64,000 nt of DNA from Streptococcus equi subsp. equi (lineage in GTDB: Bacteria; Bacillota; Bacilli; Lactobacillales; Streptococcaceae): NCBI GenBank assembly GCA_900637675.1, contig LR134389.1:372001-436000 (forward strand). The letters run 5' to 3'. Below the pieces are notes generated by a model. It made no database searches. It was not told where the DNA came from and saw only the letters and a list, made by a program, of their open reading frames with translations. A program made the position numbers and the translations under genes. Position 1 is the first letter of the stretch; each line of letters begins with the position of its first letter. Below, piece after piece: positions 47,691 through 57,440 of the stretch.

Positions 47691-48918
47691 AAAAATAGCC
47701 CCCCAATTGTTAGATTTTATGTCTAACTTTTGGGGGGCAGTTCACACTGGGGAAGATTTTTTATTCCCTAACTTCCGTTCACGGATATAAGATTTCTTAG
47801 CGAAGGTAAGTTCTGGGTTAAATTGCCAATCCGATGAATCAAGGATGTGTTCTTGAATATCTTTTGGAGCTCCTCGGCGTCCGCGATGTTTCTGTGAGAA
47901 GAGCCAGCCATCTTCTTGCTTGAGCATTTCTGAAACATTAGCCATACTATTCATCGCCTTATCGGCGACTACAATTAACCGCTCAATTCCAAATTGTTTT
48001 TTGACTTCCTCAACCGCTGGAAGATAGGTAACAGGATCGGTTTGATTACCTCGAAACAGTTTATAGCTAATCGGAATACCGTTGGTATCCCTAAAGAGTC
48101 CTAATTGCACAATGGGTTTTGGACGGTGTTCCTTACTCGGACCACGTCTTCGAAGCCCTTCTTGTAGTATCTCTCCATTTTCTGAAACCAACTCGTTATC
48201 TGGAATATCTGTCTCAAAATAATAATTGGTGACATCGTAGAAAACGAGACTGGCTTCACGTTTGATCATCTGACTCACTACCTTGTGAAGATGATGTTGA
48301 AGATCATCTTTCAAGGTGTTCAATTTGTTCAAGGAGCGATAAATGGCATTTAAGCTGATGTCCCAATGGCCAAATAAGTCTGCTTGAGAGGCATAGGTGG
48401 CAAGTTTACTATCTGGTCGGAGAATTCTCTGAAAAACTAATAGCTTTAGCACTTGCACTAAGTCATACTCAGACTTCGTTTTGATACCCTTTAAAAAGGC
48501 TGTGAGCCCCAGAGATTCGAAGAGATTATCCAAAACCATCCAACCATAAGATTGATCCGGTTGGTTCATGGGGGCAAGGAGGTCATAGGAAACCTGGAGT
48601 ACCTTAGGGTTATTTAAAGTATCTTCTTTAGCTTCGCGCTTAAGACGCTCAAGAATCCCTGGTTCTTCCAATTCAAGCTCATCTAAGAGACCAAATTTTT
48701 TAAGGATACGCTGTTTGACCTTACCATCTTTACGATACCCTTCTACAAGGTAGACATGCGTCCTACCTTCTTTATTCGTTGTTGTTTTAATAAAAGCCAT
48801 AGTTTATTATAACATATATAACCATACACAACAAGAAAAAGCGTTAAAATTTATTAAAAAACCTTACTCTACCAAGGGGTTGAGTAAGGTGTGGACTAAA
48901 ACAAGTGATAAAGTCGGG

Positions 48919-49005
48919 AGAATAAGAAAAGGCCCTTACCTTTATCCGAGTATTAAGGCATTAATACAAAAAATCTTGCATTTTATTTTGCTTCAATGTT
49001 ATAAT
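48919..49005 (+). repeat. Right 87-bp target duplication of the IS1634-family element
   Basis: Direct repeat of 45484-45570, ending exactly at the last base of the isp -10 element. Confidence 0.88.
48976..49005 (+). promoter_or_regulatory. Promoter of isp
   Basis: TTGCAT, an 18-base spacer and TATAAT with an extended TGT, lying wholly in the 87-bp target duplication. The gene kept a full promoter after the insertion. Confidence 0.7.
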
Positions 49006-49045
49006 GTAGGTTAGAATAGAGCAGAAAGAAGTGATTGAATACTAA

Positions 49046-50461
49046 ATGAGAAAAAATAAATTATTAAGAATGATAATGCTGATGACTCTTCTGGTACCTC
49101 ATTTAGAGACCGCAAGAGTATTGGCAGAGGATACAGGAGCTGAAGCCAGCCAGGTTCCAGCTACTGCTAATGAGGCTGCAATCGCCCAGACTGGTGAGTC
49201 CACTTCGACAGCAGCTGCTACCTCAGCTACTGACAACTCCTCATCAACCACTGAGACTACTCCCAACAGTGGAGAACCTGGAGCAACGGGGTCATCAAGC
49301 AATACAGCTAGCTCTGGATCAGCTTCTGGTTCTACTGGACAGTCGACACCTACTAGTCCAGCAGCTAGCCCTCAGCCAGCCCCTGAAGTTGCTACACAGG
49401 CATCTCAGCCGGCACTGAATATTGTTCCTGCTGCTCCTACAGTTGATTTGTCCTTGACTCTGGCCCTGCCTTCTGTAAATACCTATGCTGCTTATGTGAC
49501 GCATTGGAGTGGTCAGAGTGCTTATACCCATAACCTCTTGTCTAGGCGCTATGGGATCAAGGCAGAGCAGCTTGATAGCTTTTTAAAGTCTACCAAGATC
49601 AAGTATGATGAGAAGCGAATTAACGGTGCTGCCTTGCTGCAATGGGAAAAAAAGAGTGGGCTAGATGTGCGGGCGATTGTAGCCATTGCAATGACAGAAA
49701 GTGAGCTAGGAACCAAGGGAAATGCAACCTTACTAGGCTCTAACATGTTTGGCTATGCGCTTTTTGACCTTGATTCGAAAAAGCCAAATCAGTTTAATGA
49801 TGAGCTTGCTATTGTTAAGCTGACACAGGAGACGATTATCAAAAATAGCAACCTTAATTTTGAGCAGCAGGATCAAAAGGCTGATAAATTTGCCAAAAAG
49901 CAGTTGAACTTTGCTAGTGATGGTGGTCTTTACTTCACAGATACCAATGGCATTGGCAAGCGTCGCGCTGAGATCATGGAAAAATTAGATGCTTGGATTG
50001 ATCAGCATGGAGGCACGCCAGAGATTCCGGCTGAGCTGAAAATTCAATCCTCTTCAAGCTTTGCTGTTGTTCCTACAGGCTACAAGCTGTCTAAGAGCTA
50101 TGATATTTTAAGCTATCAGGCGTCAAGCTATGCTTGGGGACAATGTACCTGGTATGTTTATAATCGCGCTAAGGAGCTAGGCTATCAGTTTGATTCCTTT
50201 ATGGGAAATGGTGGTGACTGGAGATTTAAGTCTGGCTACAGTATTTCTAAGGAGCCAAAGGTAGGCTATGCGGTTTCCTTTGCTCCAGGTCAAGCGGGTG
50301 CTGACGGTCTTTATGGGCACGTCTCTATTGTTGAGGATGTCAGAAAGGACGGCTCCATCCTGATTTCAGAGTCAAATTGTCTTGGCTTAGGTCAGATTTC
50401 ATACCGCACCTTTACTGCTGAGCAGGCCAACCAATTGACTTATGTTGTTGGAAAATCATAA
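49046..50461 (+). CDS. isp: Immunogenic secreted protein, Isp-like (glucosaminidase + CHAP)
   Basis: A 471-residue secreted cell-wall hydrolase. The signal peptide ends near VLA-EDT. A Ser/Thr/Pro/Gly-rich linker spans about residues 35-145. The glucosaminidase-type domain (about 150-320) has the likely catalytic Glu218 in AMTESELG. The C-terminal CHAP amidase domain (about 350-468) has Cys367 in WGQCTWYVYNRA and His425 in YGHVSIVED. In S. pyogenes the Isp gene also lies just upstream of shr, which supports the name. The ribosome site is weak (AGAAAGAAG). Confidence 0.85.
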   Translation: MRKNKLLRMIMLMTLLVPHLETARVLAEDTGAEASQVPATANEAAIAQTGESTSTAAATSATDNSSSTTETTPNSGEPGATGSSSNTASSGSASGSTGQSTPTSPAASPQPAPEVATQASQPALNIVPAAPTVDLSLTLALPSVNTYAAYVTHWSGQSAYTHNLLSRRYGIKAEQLDSFLKSTKIKYDEKRINGAALLQWEKKSGLDVRAIVAIAMTESELGTKGNATLLGSNMFGYALFDLDSKKPNQFNDELAIVKLTQETIIKNSNLNFEQQDQKADKFAKKQLNFASDGGLYFTDTNGIGKRRAEIMEKLDAWIDQHGGTPEIPAELKIQSSSSFAVVPTGYKLSKSYDILSYQASSYAWGQCTWYVYNRAKELGYQFDSFMGNGGDWRFKSGYSISKEPKVGYAVSFAPGQAGADGLYGHVSIVEDVRKDGSILISESNCLGLGQISYRTFTAEQANQLTYVVGKS

Positions 50462-50513
50462 GTAATCTTCTTGCTTTAAAGGCGAGAAGTACAGAATTTT
50501 TGTAAGAAAAAAT

Positions 50514-50541
50514 CCAGCTCTGTTGCAGGGCTGTTTTTTTC
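50514..50541 (+). terminator. Terminator after isp
   Basis: AGCTCTG-TTG-CAGGGCT with one G-T pair, followed by GTTTTTTT. Confidence 0.75.
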
Positions 50542-50576
50542 TTTGCTTTATTGTGAAAAAAATCTCAAATTCAATC

Positions 50577-50605
50577 TTGACAAAGGCTTGACAACATAAT
50601 AAATT
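50577..50605 (+). promoter_or_regulatory. Promoter of shr with possible metal-regulator site
   Basis: TTGACA, a 17-base spacer and TAAATT. An ATTAA-N6-TTAAT inverted repeat overlaps the -10 and the start region (50602-50617). In S. pyogenes the DtxR-type repressor MtsR binds the shr promoter. That this repeat is the site is a guess. Confidence 0.5.
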
Positions 50606-50662
50606 AAGTGAGATTAATAAAATAATTAAATGGCTAATAACATTTTTAGAAGGTTCGAAATA

Positions 50663-53600
50663 ATGAAAAGTATCAATAAGTGCGCCATTCTTGCTTTATC
50701 AACGCTGGCTCTTGCCCAGTCTGCCCAGACGGTTCGCTCAGAGGCTACTCAAGTCTCTTCAAGTCTTGTGACGACTGTCAAGCTTAAGGATAATATTTTA
50801 TTGTTCGAGGAGATCGGTCCCTATGCGGACAAGTCAGAGGGGAAGCTCTATTATAAAAATATCGAGAAAATTCTCATTGATGGTAAAGAGTATGACAAAA
50901 AGCTGGAGGGTGACTATAGCTATGACATCAATTACCAAGGAATCAAGGTAAACGCTAAGAACATCACAGAAGGACAGCATCAGCTGCGCATCGTCAATAA
51001 GACTAACGGAGGCATTCTTGTGGTCTTTGACAAGAAAGGAAATGATGTTACCTTTGTTTCTGCCAAGCCTTCAGATGATACTACTGCTTCACCGCAGCAA
51101 GCTGCTGCTAAGACAGAAAAGCCTGCTAAGGTAACTAGCCATGATGGCTTAGCGACCCTATCATTTATCACCAAACTAGAGACAACAGAAGGAGAGCTTC
51201 TTTTTCCGGAAATTGATCGCTATTCCAGCACCAAGCAAATTAAGGAATTAGCTCATCAAATCACAAAGATCAAGGTCAATGACCAGGACTATAAGGATTT
51301 GGTCTATGATTCAGTAAAGGACAAGCCTGGCTATGTGTCTGACCTGAAGGGGCTTCATCTTGGGACGACAGCTTTCAAGGAGGGAGAAAACAAGGTTGTC
51401 ATTTCCTCACAAAGCTTTGAAGATGTCATCATTACAGTGAAAAAGTCAGGGGAGCAATACACCTTTGTTTCTGCTAAGCAAAAGCAGAGACAAGGATCCC
51501 AGCAGGAAGCACCGCAGGGACTTGATTTTACTAAGCTGGAAAGCGCGATCAAGGAAGCTGAGCGTATCATTGCTAGCGAGGCCAATAAAGAACAGGTCAA
51601 GGACTTGTCTAGCAAGCTTCAGGTGATCAAGGAGTCCTATCGTCAGATTGACAATGAAAAATTGCTCAAGGAGACCTATGAGCTTTTGATGGATAGTATC
51701 AAGTCCTATCAGGGAACTGATCTGGCTGTTACGGATCTAAAGGCAGGAACCTATACCTTAACCTTTAAGGCCAATAAGGAAAATACAGAGGAAGCCTCAA
51801 TGCTGCAGGGAGCATTTGATAAGAAGGCCAAGCTGGTCGTCAAAGAAGATGGCAAGATGGAGATTTCATTGCTCAATACAGCTCTAGGGCAATTTTTGAT
51901 TGACTTTTCCATTGAGAGTAAAGGGCAGTATCCAACCTCTGTCCGCACTCAGGTTGGTGAACGCGATATTAACAATAACTACATTAGAGTGAATTTACCC
52001 TACCGATTGAGGAGCTGGACAAGCTTCACAAGGGTGCTGTGCTAGTATCAGCTATGGGTGGTCAGGAAAGCGACCTACATCACTATGACAAATACACCAA
52101 GTTGGACATGACCTTTAGCGCTACAGCAAGTAAGGGCTGGACAGGCTATCAGGCTGAGATTGACGACAAGGAAAAAGGGGTCGGCTCTGAGCGTCTTGAA
52201 AAGGTTTTGGTTAAGCTTGGTAAGGACCTTAACGGTGATGGCAAAATGTCACCTGAGGAAATTGCGAAGATTGAAGGTGAGCTGCGCCTAGACCACTATG
52301 ATTTGACAGATATTTCACTCTTAAAGCATGCTAAGCATATTACTGAGCTGCACTTAGAGGGCAATCAGATTGCAAGCATTCCAAAGGAAACCTTCAGTCA
52401 AATGACCAATCTAAGGTTCTTAAATCTTCGCAGCAATGTGATTACAACCCTAGATAAGGATACCTTTGCTCATAACAGCCAGCTAAAAGAGCTCTATCTC
52501 TCAAGCAACTATATGCCAAATCTGGAGGAAGGACTATTTAGAAATCTTGGTCAGCTGGATCAGCTAGATCTGTCAAAAAATAGAATCAGCGTGATTCGAG
52601 ATGGTGTCTTTAATGGTCTATCTCGCTTGACCTCCTTGGCCTTGGCTGAAAATATCATTACTGAATTTTCAGAAAATGCTCTAGCTTCACTTGATAATCT
52701 AAACTTCTTTGATGTTTCTGAAAACCAGTTGGGCAGCCTGCCAAGCTCCTTGAGTAAGCTAACTAAGCTTTCTTATATCGTTGCCAATCGAAACCAGGTT
52801 TTAGATATTGCTAATATTGACTTTAGTCATATGCCAAACTTATTAACCGTTGACTTGGCATCAAATGAGCTAACTAAAATCCCACAGGGAGCCTTCAAGG
52901 CTAATAAGCAGCTATCAAAGCTTAATGTCTATAATAACCTTTTAACGAATATTAGCGAAGCTGATTTTGCAGATCTAAAGGCATTGGATCTTGATCTTAA
53001 GTTTAACTGCCTAAGTGGCGTTAGTGATAAGCTTAGACAGATCATGGGAACAAATAAGCTAAACCCACAAAAGCAATTTGCTAATCTATCTGCGACTTTA
53101 AATCATCAAGCGATGACCTATCACCAAGGGTTTAGCCTGCTTGATTTGTATTATTGGGAGCAGCAGACACTCTCAAGCACCGAAGCAGAAATTAGCTCTG
53201 TTGAGGATTACAATAAACGCCTTAAGGCAAGCTCGTCAGACATCATTGCCTTATTAAATGAGCGTTATGCTGACTGGGATATTGTGGTGCAATTGCAGAA
53301 AAAAACATCAACCGGTCAATATGTCACCGTTGATGAGAGACGCTTGAATAACGATCCACAAGATGAGCTTCAAGGCTCCTTTGACCTAAAGGGAGCAGGT
53401 GTTTATCGTGTTCGTAAGGCTCTTATCACCAAGGAATTTGCTAAGAAGCGTGAGCATATTTATCTGACCTCTAATGATGTTGAGGTCAAGGAGGATCAGC
53501 TTGCAGGTAGTGACCAGTCTAAGGGCTTGGATATTAATAAGCTTGAAGATGGTGTCTACTACATCAAGGCAAGCATGCTTAAAAATGATTTGCAGTCAGA

Positions 53601-54414
53601 ATCAATGTCTCATCAGGCTATTGACCACCGCGTCAAATTGATTGTGAATAAGGGTGTCTATAGCCTAGAGGTGACCTTTAAGGGCATGAAGATCGGTAAC
53701 CTGACAGGGTATCTCGGAGAGTTGAGCTACTTTGTTGATGGCTACCAAAGGGATTTGACTGGCAGACCGGTTGGTAAGACAGAAAAAGCAGAGGTTGTGT
53801 CCTACTTTACAGATGTCACAGGCAAGCCCCTGTCAGACGCTTATGGCAGCAATTACCCACAGGTGTTGAGATTTAGGCTGATTGATCAGGCTAAAAAGGA
53901 TGGCTTGGTACCTCTTCGCGTCTTTGTGCCAATTATGGACGCTATCTCTAAGGGAACAGGCTTCCAGACAGTCTTTATGAAGTTGGATCTTCAAAGCCTG
54001 ACAAAGGATAAGGCACAATTGCCACACTCAGAGGACAATCAGGGACATGGTACCATAGGTGAGCTCTTGCAGCCTCACACAGGTATCATTGGTGGTCATA
54101 CAAGTCCTGCTATTCCTAATTTGACCAATCTTTTGACTAAGAAGTCAGCTGCTCCAAGCAGTAATGCCAAGGAGGACGCTAAGACCGGTACAGATAAGCT
54201 TAAGAGCCTGATTTCTTCACATAAGGCGTCTAAGGCTGGTACAGGCAAGGCCTCTAAGCAGGCTGCTAAGACTAGAGCCAAAGCTAAATCTAAGGCTGCT
54301 AAACATAGTCAGGAGCAGATGAAAGCTGATCATCGCGGCCATATCATTATCGGTCTAGCAAGCTTTATTGTCATAGCAGTTGGTCTCATTCTTGGTAGGA
54401 AAAAATTATTTTAA
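50663..54414 (+). pseudogene. shr: Haemoprotein receptor Shr, one-base frameshift
   Basis: Shr takes haem from haemoglobin at the cell surface and passes it to Shp. The first frame has a signal peptide ([18 protein letters not shown]), the two N-terminal haemoglobin-interacting domains and NEAT1 ([20 protein letters not shown]). It then fails at [11 protein letters not shown] and stops at 52045. The second frame continues [20 protein letters not shown], an EF-hand-like [13 protein letters not shown], a leucine-rich repeat domain, NEAT2 and a C-terminal membrane anchor. One C added at 52003-52004 restores [21 protein letters not shown] start at 50663 after AGAAGG. As it stands, Shr would be a secreted NEAT1 fragment of about 460 residues. 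Confidence 0.9.
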
Positions 54415-54569
54415 GTCAGTAGAGAGTCTGTTTGATGCACTAAGAGCTTGGTTTAATCGCTTGTAGTCATCAAGGCTTATCAACGATACGTAAAGGCATG
54501 CCTGTTTCTAATGATTTCTTAAGCTTACCCTTGGTAAGTGAGGAATGGGTATGCTTTTCGTATTTGAGG

Positions 54570-54578
54570 TGTTATAAT
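54570..54578 (+). promoter_or_regulatory. Possible internal promoter before shp
   Basis: TGTTATAAT, an extended -10 with perfect TATAAT and a weak -35, in the 250-base space between shr and shp. It could drive shp and the transporter without shr. Confidence 0.5.
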
Positions 54579-54666
54579 AGTCAAATAAGAGTAGGTCTTG
54601 GCCTGCGTCTAAATCTATGCCTTATTTGATTGTCGTAAGGAAATGAAGATCATTAATGAGGAACAT

Positions 54667-55548
54667 ATGATAAAGAGATTATTCAAAAAATTAATGGGTG
54701 GCTTGGTGGTATTGCTGGTTTGCCTAGCAGCTATAGGAGGTAAGGCCTATGCTGATAAGGGTGAGCTTTATTCCTGTGTGATTAGGCGAGATTATCGTCA
54801 CCCGGTTTCAGGGCAAATTGAAGATAGCGGTGGTGAGCACGCTTTTGAGATTGGCCAAGGTATGGTGGAAGGAACAGTTTATAGCAATGGTATGCTAGAG
54901 GTAACCTCGGCTGGGGATTTGTATCTGACCTTTCGCATGAGTCTAGCTGATTTTTCAGGTAACTACCAATTTTGGGTTCAGCCGGGTGGTACAGGGGCTT
55001 TTCAGGCGGCAGCCTACAGTGTCACCAAGGTTGGCACTGATACCAATGGCACAACAAAGGATATTGCGATTGCTTTGCCTGATGTCAATACGGTTGTTAG
55101 AGGCAGCATGTACGTAGAGCCTATGGGCAGAGAGGTTGTCTTTTACCTGTCACCATCTGAGCTACAAGAAGGCTACAGTGGAGATATGGTAGCTAGCTTT
55201 GCAGCAGGAGAAGCCAAGACGGATCATGCGGTGACAGCTCCTGCAAAGGCAGATGAGAAGAAAGCTCCTAGTAAACCGGACTCAAAAGACGCCAAGTCAG
55301 CTCCTAATCCCTCAGCAAGGCCAGTTGGTCAATCAAGCAGTCCCAAAAAACAGTCAAATCCCTCTAAGAAGGGTCAGGCAGTTGGTTTGAGCACTTCGCT
55401 AGATAAAAGTAAGCAAGAGTCGTCCCAAAAGCCAGTAAATAATCCATTGCCAGTTCTGGTTTACTATGTACCAACAGCTCTTTTGTTGTCAGGAGCCTTG
55501 GTCTTGTTTATAAAGAAAAAGAGAAAAAACAATGAAGAAAGTCATTAA
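54667..55548 (+). CDS. shp: Haem-binding surface protein Shp
   Basis: A 293-residue membrane-anchored haem carrier that takes haem from Shr and hands it to HtsA. The signal peptide ends near AYA-DKG. The NEAT-like haem-binding domain (YRHPVSGQIEDSGGEHAFEIG; FRMSLADFSGNYQFWVQPGG) spans about residues 25-175. A Lys/Ser/Pro-rich linker and a C-terminal helix (LVYYVPTALLLSGALVLFI) with KKKRKN follow. I start at 54667 (GAGG upstream). The 3' end overlaps htsA by 17 bases. Confidence 0.92.
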   Translation: MIKRLFKKLMGGLVVLLVCLAAIGGKAYADKGELYSCVIRRDYRHPVSGQIEDSGGEHAFEIGQGMVEGTVYSNGMLEVTSAGDLYLTFRMSLADFSGNYQFWVQPGGTGAFQAAAYSVTKVGTDTNGTTKDIAIALPDVNTVVRGSMYVEPMGREVVFYLSPSELQEGYSGDMVASFAAGEAKTDHAVTAPAKADEKKAPSKPDSKDAKSAPNPSARPVGQSSSPKKQSNPSKKGQAVGLSTSLDKSKQESSQKPVNNPLPVLVYYVPTALLLSGALVLFIKKKRKNNEESH

Positions 55549-56416
55549 GCTTATTGGATTAGCTGTTTTGTCCTTGGTGCTATCTGCTTGTGTGGATCAG
55601 CACCCTAGGGCAGAGAAAAAGGCTGATAAGGAGAGAATTGTTGCCACCTCTGTGGCTGTTGTTGATATTTGTGATCGGCTAAGCCTAGATTTGGTTGGGG
55701 TCTGTGACAGTAAGCTATACCAATTGCCAAAGCGTTACGATGCTGTCAAAAGGATCGGTCTGCCGATGAATCCTGATATGGAGGTTATTGCTTCTCTAAA
55801 GCCAACGTGGATACTCAGTCCCAATTCTCTGCAAAATGATTTAGAGCCTAAATACCAGCAATTGGATACGGAATATGGCTTTTTGAATTTAACTAGCCTT
55901 GAAGGCATGTACCAGTCGATTGATGATTTGGGGGACTTGTTTGATCGCAAAAAGGAAGCTAAGCGCTTGCGGGCTGATTATGAGGAGTTTTACCGGGCCT
56001 TTAAGAAAAAGCATAAAGGGCAAAAAAAGCCTAGGGTTCTTATTTTGATGGGGCTTCCTGGCAGCTATCTGATTGCTACAAATAAATCCTATGTTGGTAA
56101 TCTGCTTGAGCTGGCTGGTGGTGAGAATGTTTATCACTCTGAGGACAAGGAATTTTTGTCTGCCAATCCAGAAGACATGCTTCAGCAGCAGCCTGAGCTG
56201 ATTTTGCGTACTGCCCACGCCATTCCAGACAAGGTTAAGGACATGTTTGATAAGGAATTTGCTGAAAATGATATTTGGAAGCATTTTGAAGCTGTCAAGT
56301 CTCAGCAGGTTTATGATTTAGACAATACCCTTTTTGGCATGAGTGCTAAGTTTAACTACAAAGAGGCTTTGAACCATCTGTCACAAATCTTTTATGGAGC
56401 AAAGGAAGTCAAGTAA
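55532..56416 (+). CDS. htsA: Haem ABC transporter substrate-binding lipoprotein HtsA
   Basis: A 294-residue class III binding protein. The lipobox is LSACVDQ, with lipidated Cys20. The fold is two lobes joined by a long helix: RIVATSVAVVDICDRLSLDL, then a C-lobe with LILMGLPGSYLIATNKSYVGNLLELAGG. It receives haem from Shp and delivers it to HtsBC. Also called SiaA. Confidence 0.93.
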   Translation: MKKVIKLIGLAVLSLVLSACVDQHPRAEKKADKERIVATSVAVVDICDRLSLDLVGVCDSKLYQLPKRYDAVKRIGLPMNPDMEVIASLKPTWILSPNSLQNDLEPKYQQLDTEYGFLNLTSLEGMYQSIDDLGDLFDRKKEAKRLRADYEEFYRAFKKKHKGQKKPRVLILMGLPGSYLIATNKSYVGNLLELAGGENVYHSEDKEFLSANPEDMLQQQPELILRTAHAIPDKVKDMFDKEFAENDIWKHFEAVKSQQVYDLDNTLFGMSAKFNYKEALNHLSQIFYGAKEVK

Positions 56417-56417
56417 G

Positions 56418-57440
56418 ATGCAGCAAGGTAGTCAATATTCTGATCAAGTCACAGCAGCAAGAAAAAGGACCACTAGACTGGTCTATATGGTTCTATTGCT
56501 CATGCTGCTGTTTGGTTTAATGCTATATGCGGTCTCTGTTGGGGGCTTATCTGTTTCTTATCAGAGGATCTTTAATGGCTTATTTGTAGCATATGATTCA
56601 GAGGTAGCCCTTATTTACGATTTACGCTTTCCAAGGATTGTGATTGCTTTATTGGCTGGGGCGGGGATAGCAACATCTGGGGTCTTGTTTCAGGCGATTT
56701 TAAAAAATCCTATTTCAGATCCGGCGATTATTGGGGTTTGCAGTGGGGCTAGCTTTATGGTCTTGTTATCTAGCCTGCTTTTGCCGCAGCTCTTGTTTTA
56801 TGGTCCTTTGTTATCATTTGTGGGAGGCTGTGTTTCTTTTTTGATGATTTATACCTTGTCCTGGAAGAAGGGCTTGCAGCCGATACGCATCATTTTGACA
56901 GGAATAGCTATCAACGCCTTGTTTTTAGGCTTGTCTCGTGCGATTACTGATTTTTCAAAAACCAGCAATCCCTTTGTCAATGCGCTGTTGTCAGGAAATA
57001 TTAGTCAAAAAACCTGGGCAGATGTTGGTGTGCTGTGGCCTTATACAGTGCTTGGCCTGCTGCTTGCGATAGGCCTAGCAAGGCAGTGTGATCTACTGCT
57101 GCTAAACGATGGCTTGATTCGTAATTTAGGCATTGATAGTAATTACCTGCGCTTAGGAATCTCGTTGGTTGCGGTCTTACTAGCTGCTGTTTCCACCTCG
57201 ATTGTGGGTGTGGTGTCATTTTTAGGCCTGATTGTGCCGCATATTGGCCGCCTTTTAGTTGGCAGTAAGCATAGCTATCTCATTCCTTTTTCTGCCCTGC
57301 TTGGCGCCTTTGTCTTTTTGCTGGCAGATACCTTAGGAAGGCAGTTGTGTTATCCCTTGGAGATTAGCCCAGCTGTTATCATGAGCATTGTCGGGGGACC
57401 TTATTTTATTTATCTGTTAAGGAGGTCTGACGTGATATGA
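56418..57440 (+). CDS. htsB: Haem ABC transporter permease HtsB
   Basis: A FecCD/BtuC-type permease of about 340 residues with some ten membrane helices (YMVLLLMLLFGLMLYAVSVG first). The family segments LRFPRIVIALLAGAGIATSGVLFQ and GVVSFLGLIVPHIGRLLVG, which contact the ATPase, are present. I take ATG 56418, one base after the htsA stop; ATG 56394 is an alternative. Also called SiaB. Confidence 0.92.
   Translation: MQQGSQYSDQVTAARKRTTRLVYMVLLLMLLFGLMLYAVSVGGLSVSYQRIFNGLFVAYDSEVALIYDLRFPRIVIALLAGAGIATSGVLFQAILKNPISDPAIIGVCSGASFMVLLSSLLLPQLLFYGPLLSFVGGCVSFLMIYTLSWKKGLQPIRIILTGIAINALFLGLSRAITDFSKTSNPFVNALLSGNISQKTWADVGVLWPYTVLGLLLAIGLARQCDLLLLNDGLIRNLGIDSNYLRLGISLVAVLLAAVSTSIVGVVSFLGLIVPHIGRLLVGSKHSYLIPFSALLGAFVFLLADTLGRQLCYPLEISPAVIMSIVGGPYFIYLLRRSDVI

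Larger units (their letters stand above)
46316..47744 (-). mobile_element. IS3-family insertion sequence, copy 2
   Basis: 1429 bp, opposite in orientation to copy 1 at 16217-17645 and encoding identical proteins. Both ends carry TGAACTGCCCCCCAAAAGTT as inverted repeats. CAC flanks it on both sides, a 3-bp target duplication. It sits within the IS1634-family transposase. Confidence 0.92.
45647..48800 (-). pseudogene. IS1634-family transposase, interrupted
   Basis: The N-terminal 350 or so residues (48800 to 47745; MAFIKTTTNKEGRTHVYLVE, VFYDVTNYYFETD, DKAMNSMANVSEML) and the C-terminal part (46315 to 45647; VQEKVLITWSKKYADRERI, NAYKELAKIEDCFRV) belong to one transposase of about 575 residues. 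The IS3 element at 46316-47744 separates them in codon context SSPV/VQEK, with CAC duplicated (GTG on the coding strand). The product is inactive. Confidence 0.9.
45571..48918 (-). mobile_element. IS1634-family insertion sequence, split by an IS3 element
   Basis: The ends are inverted copies of CCCGACTTTATCACTT (45571-45586 and 48903-48918). Flanking 87-bp direct repeats fit the very long target duplications reported for IS1634/IS1549-type elements. The 1429-bp IS3 copy 2 lies inside, so the original element was about 1.9 kb. It is inserted between alr and isp. Confidence 0.88.
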
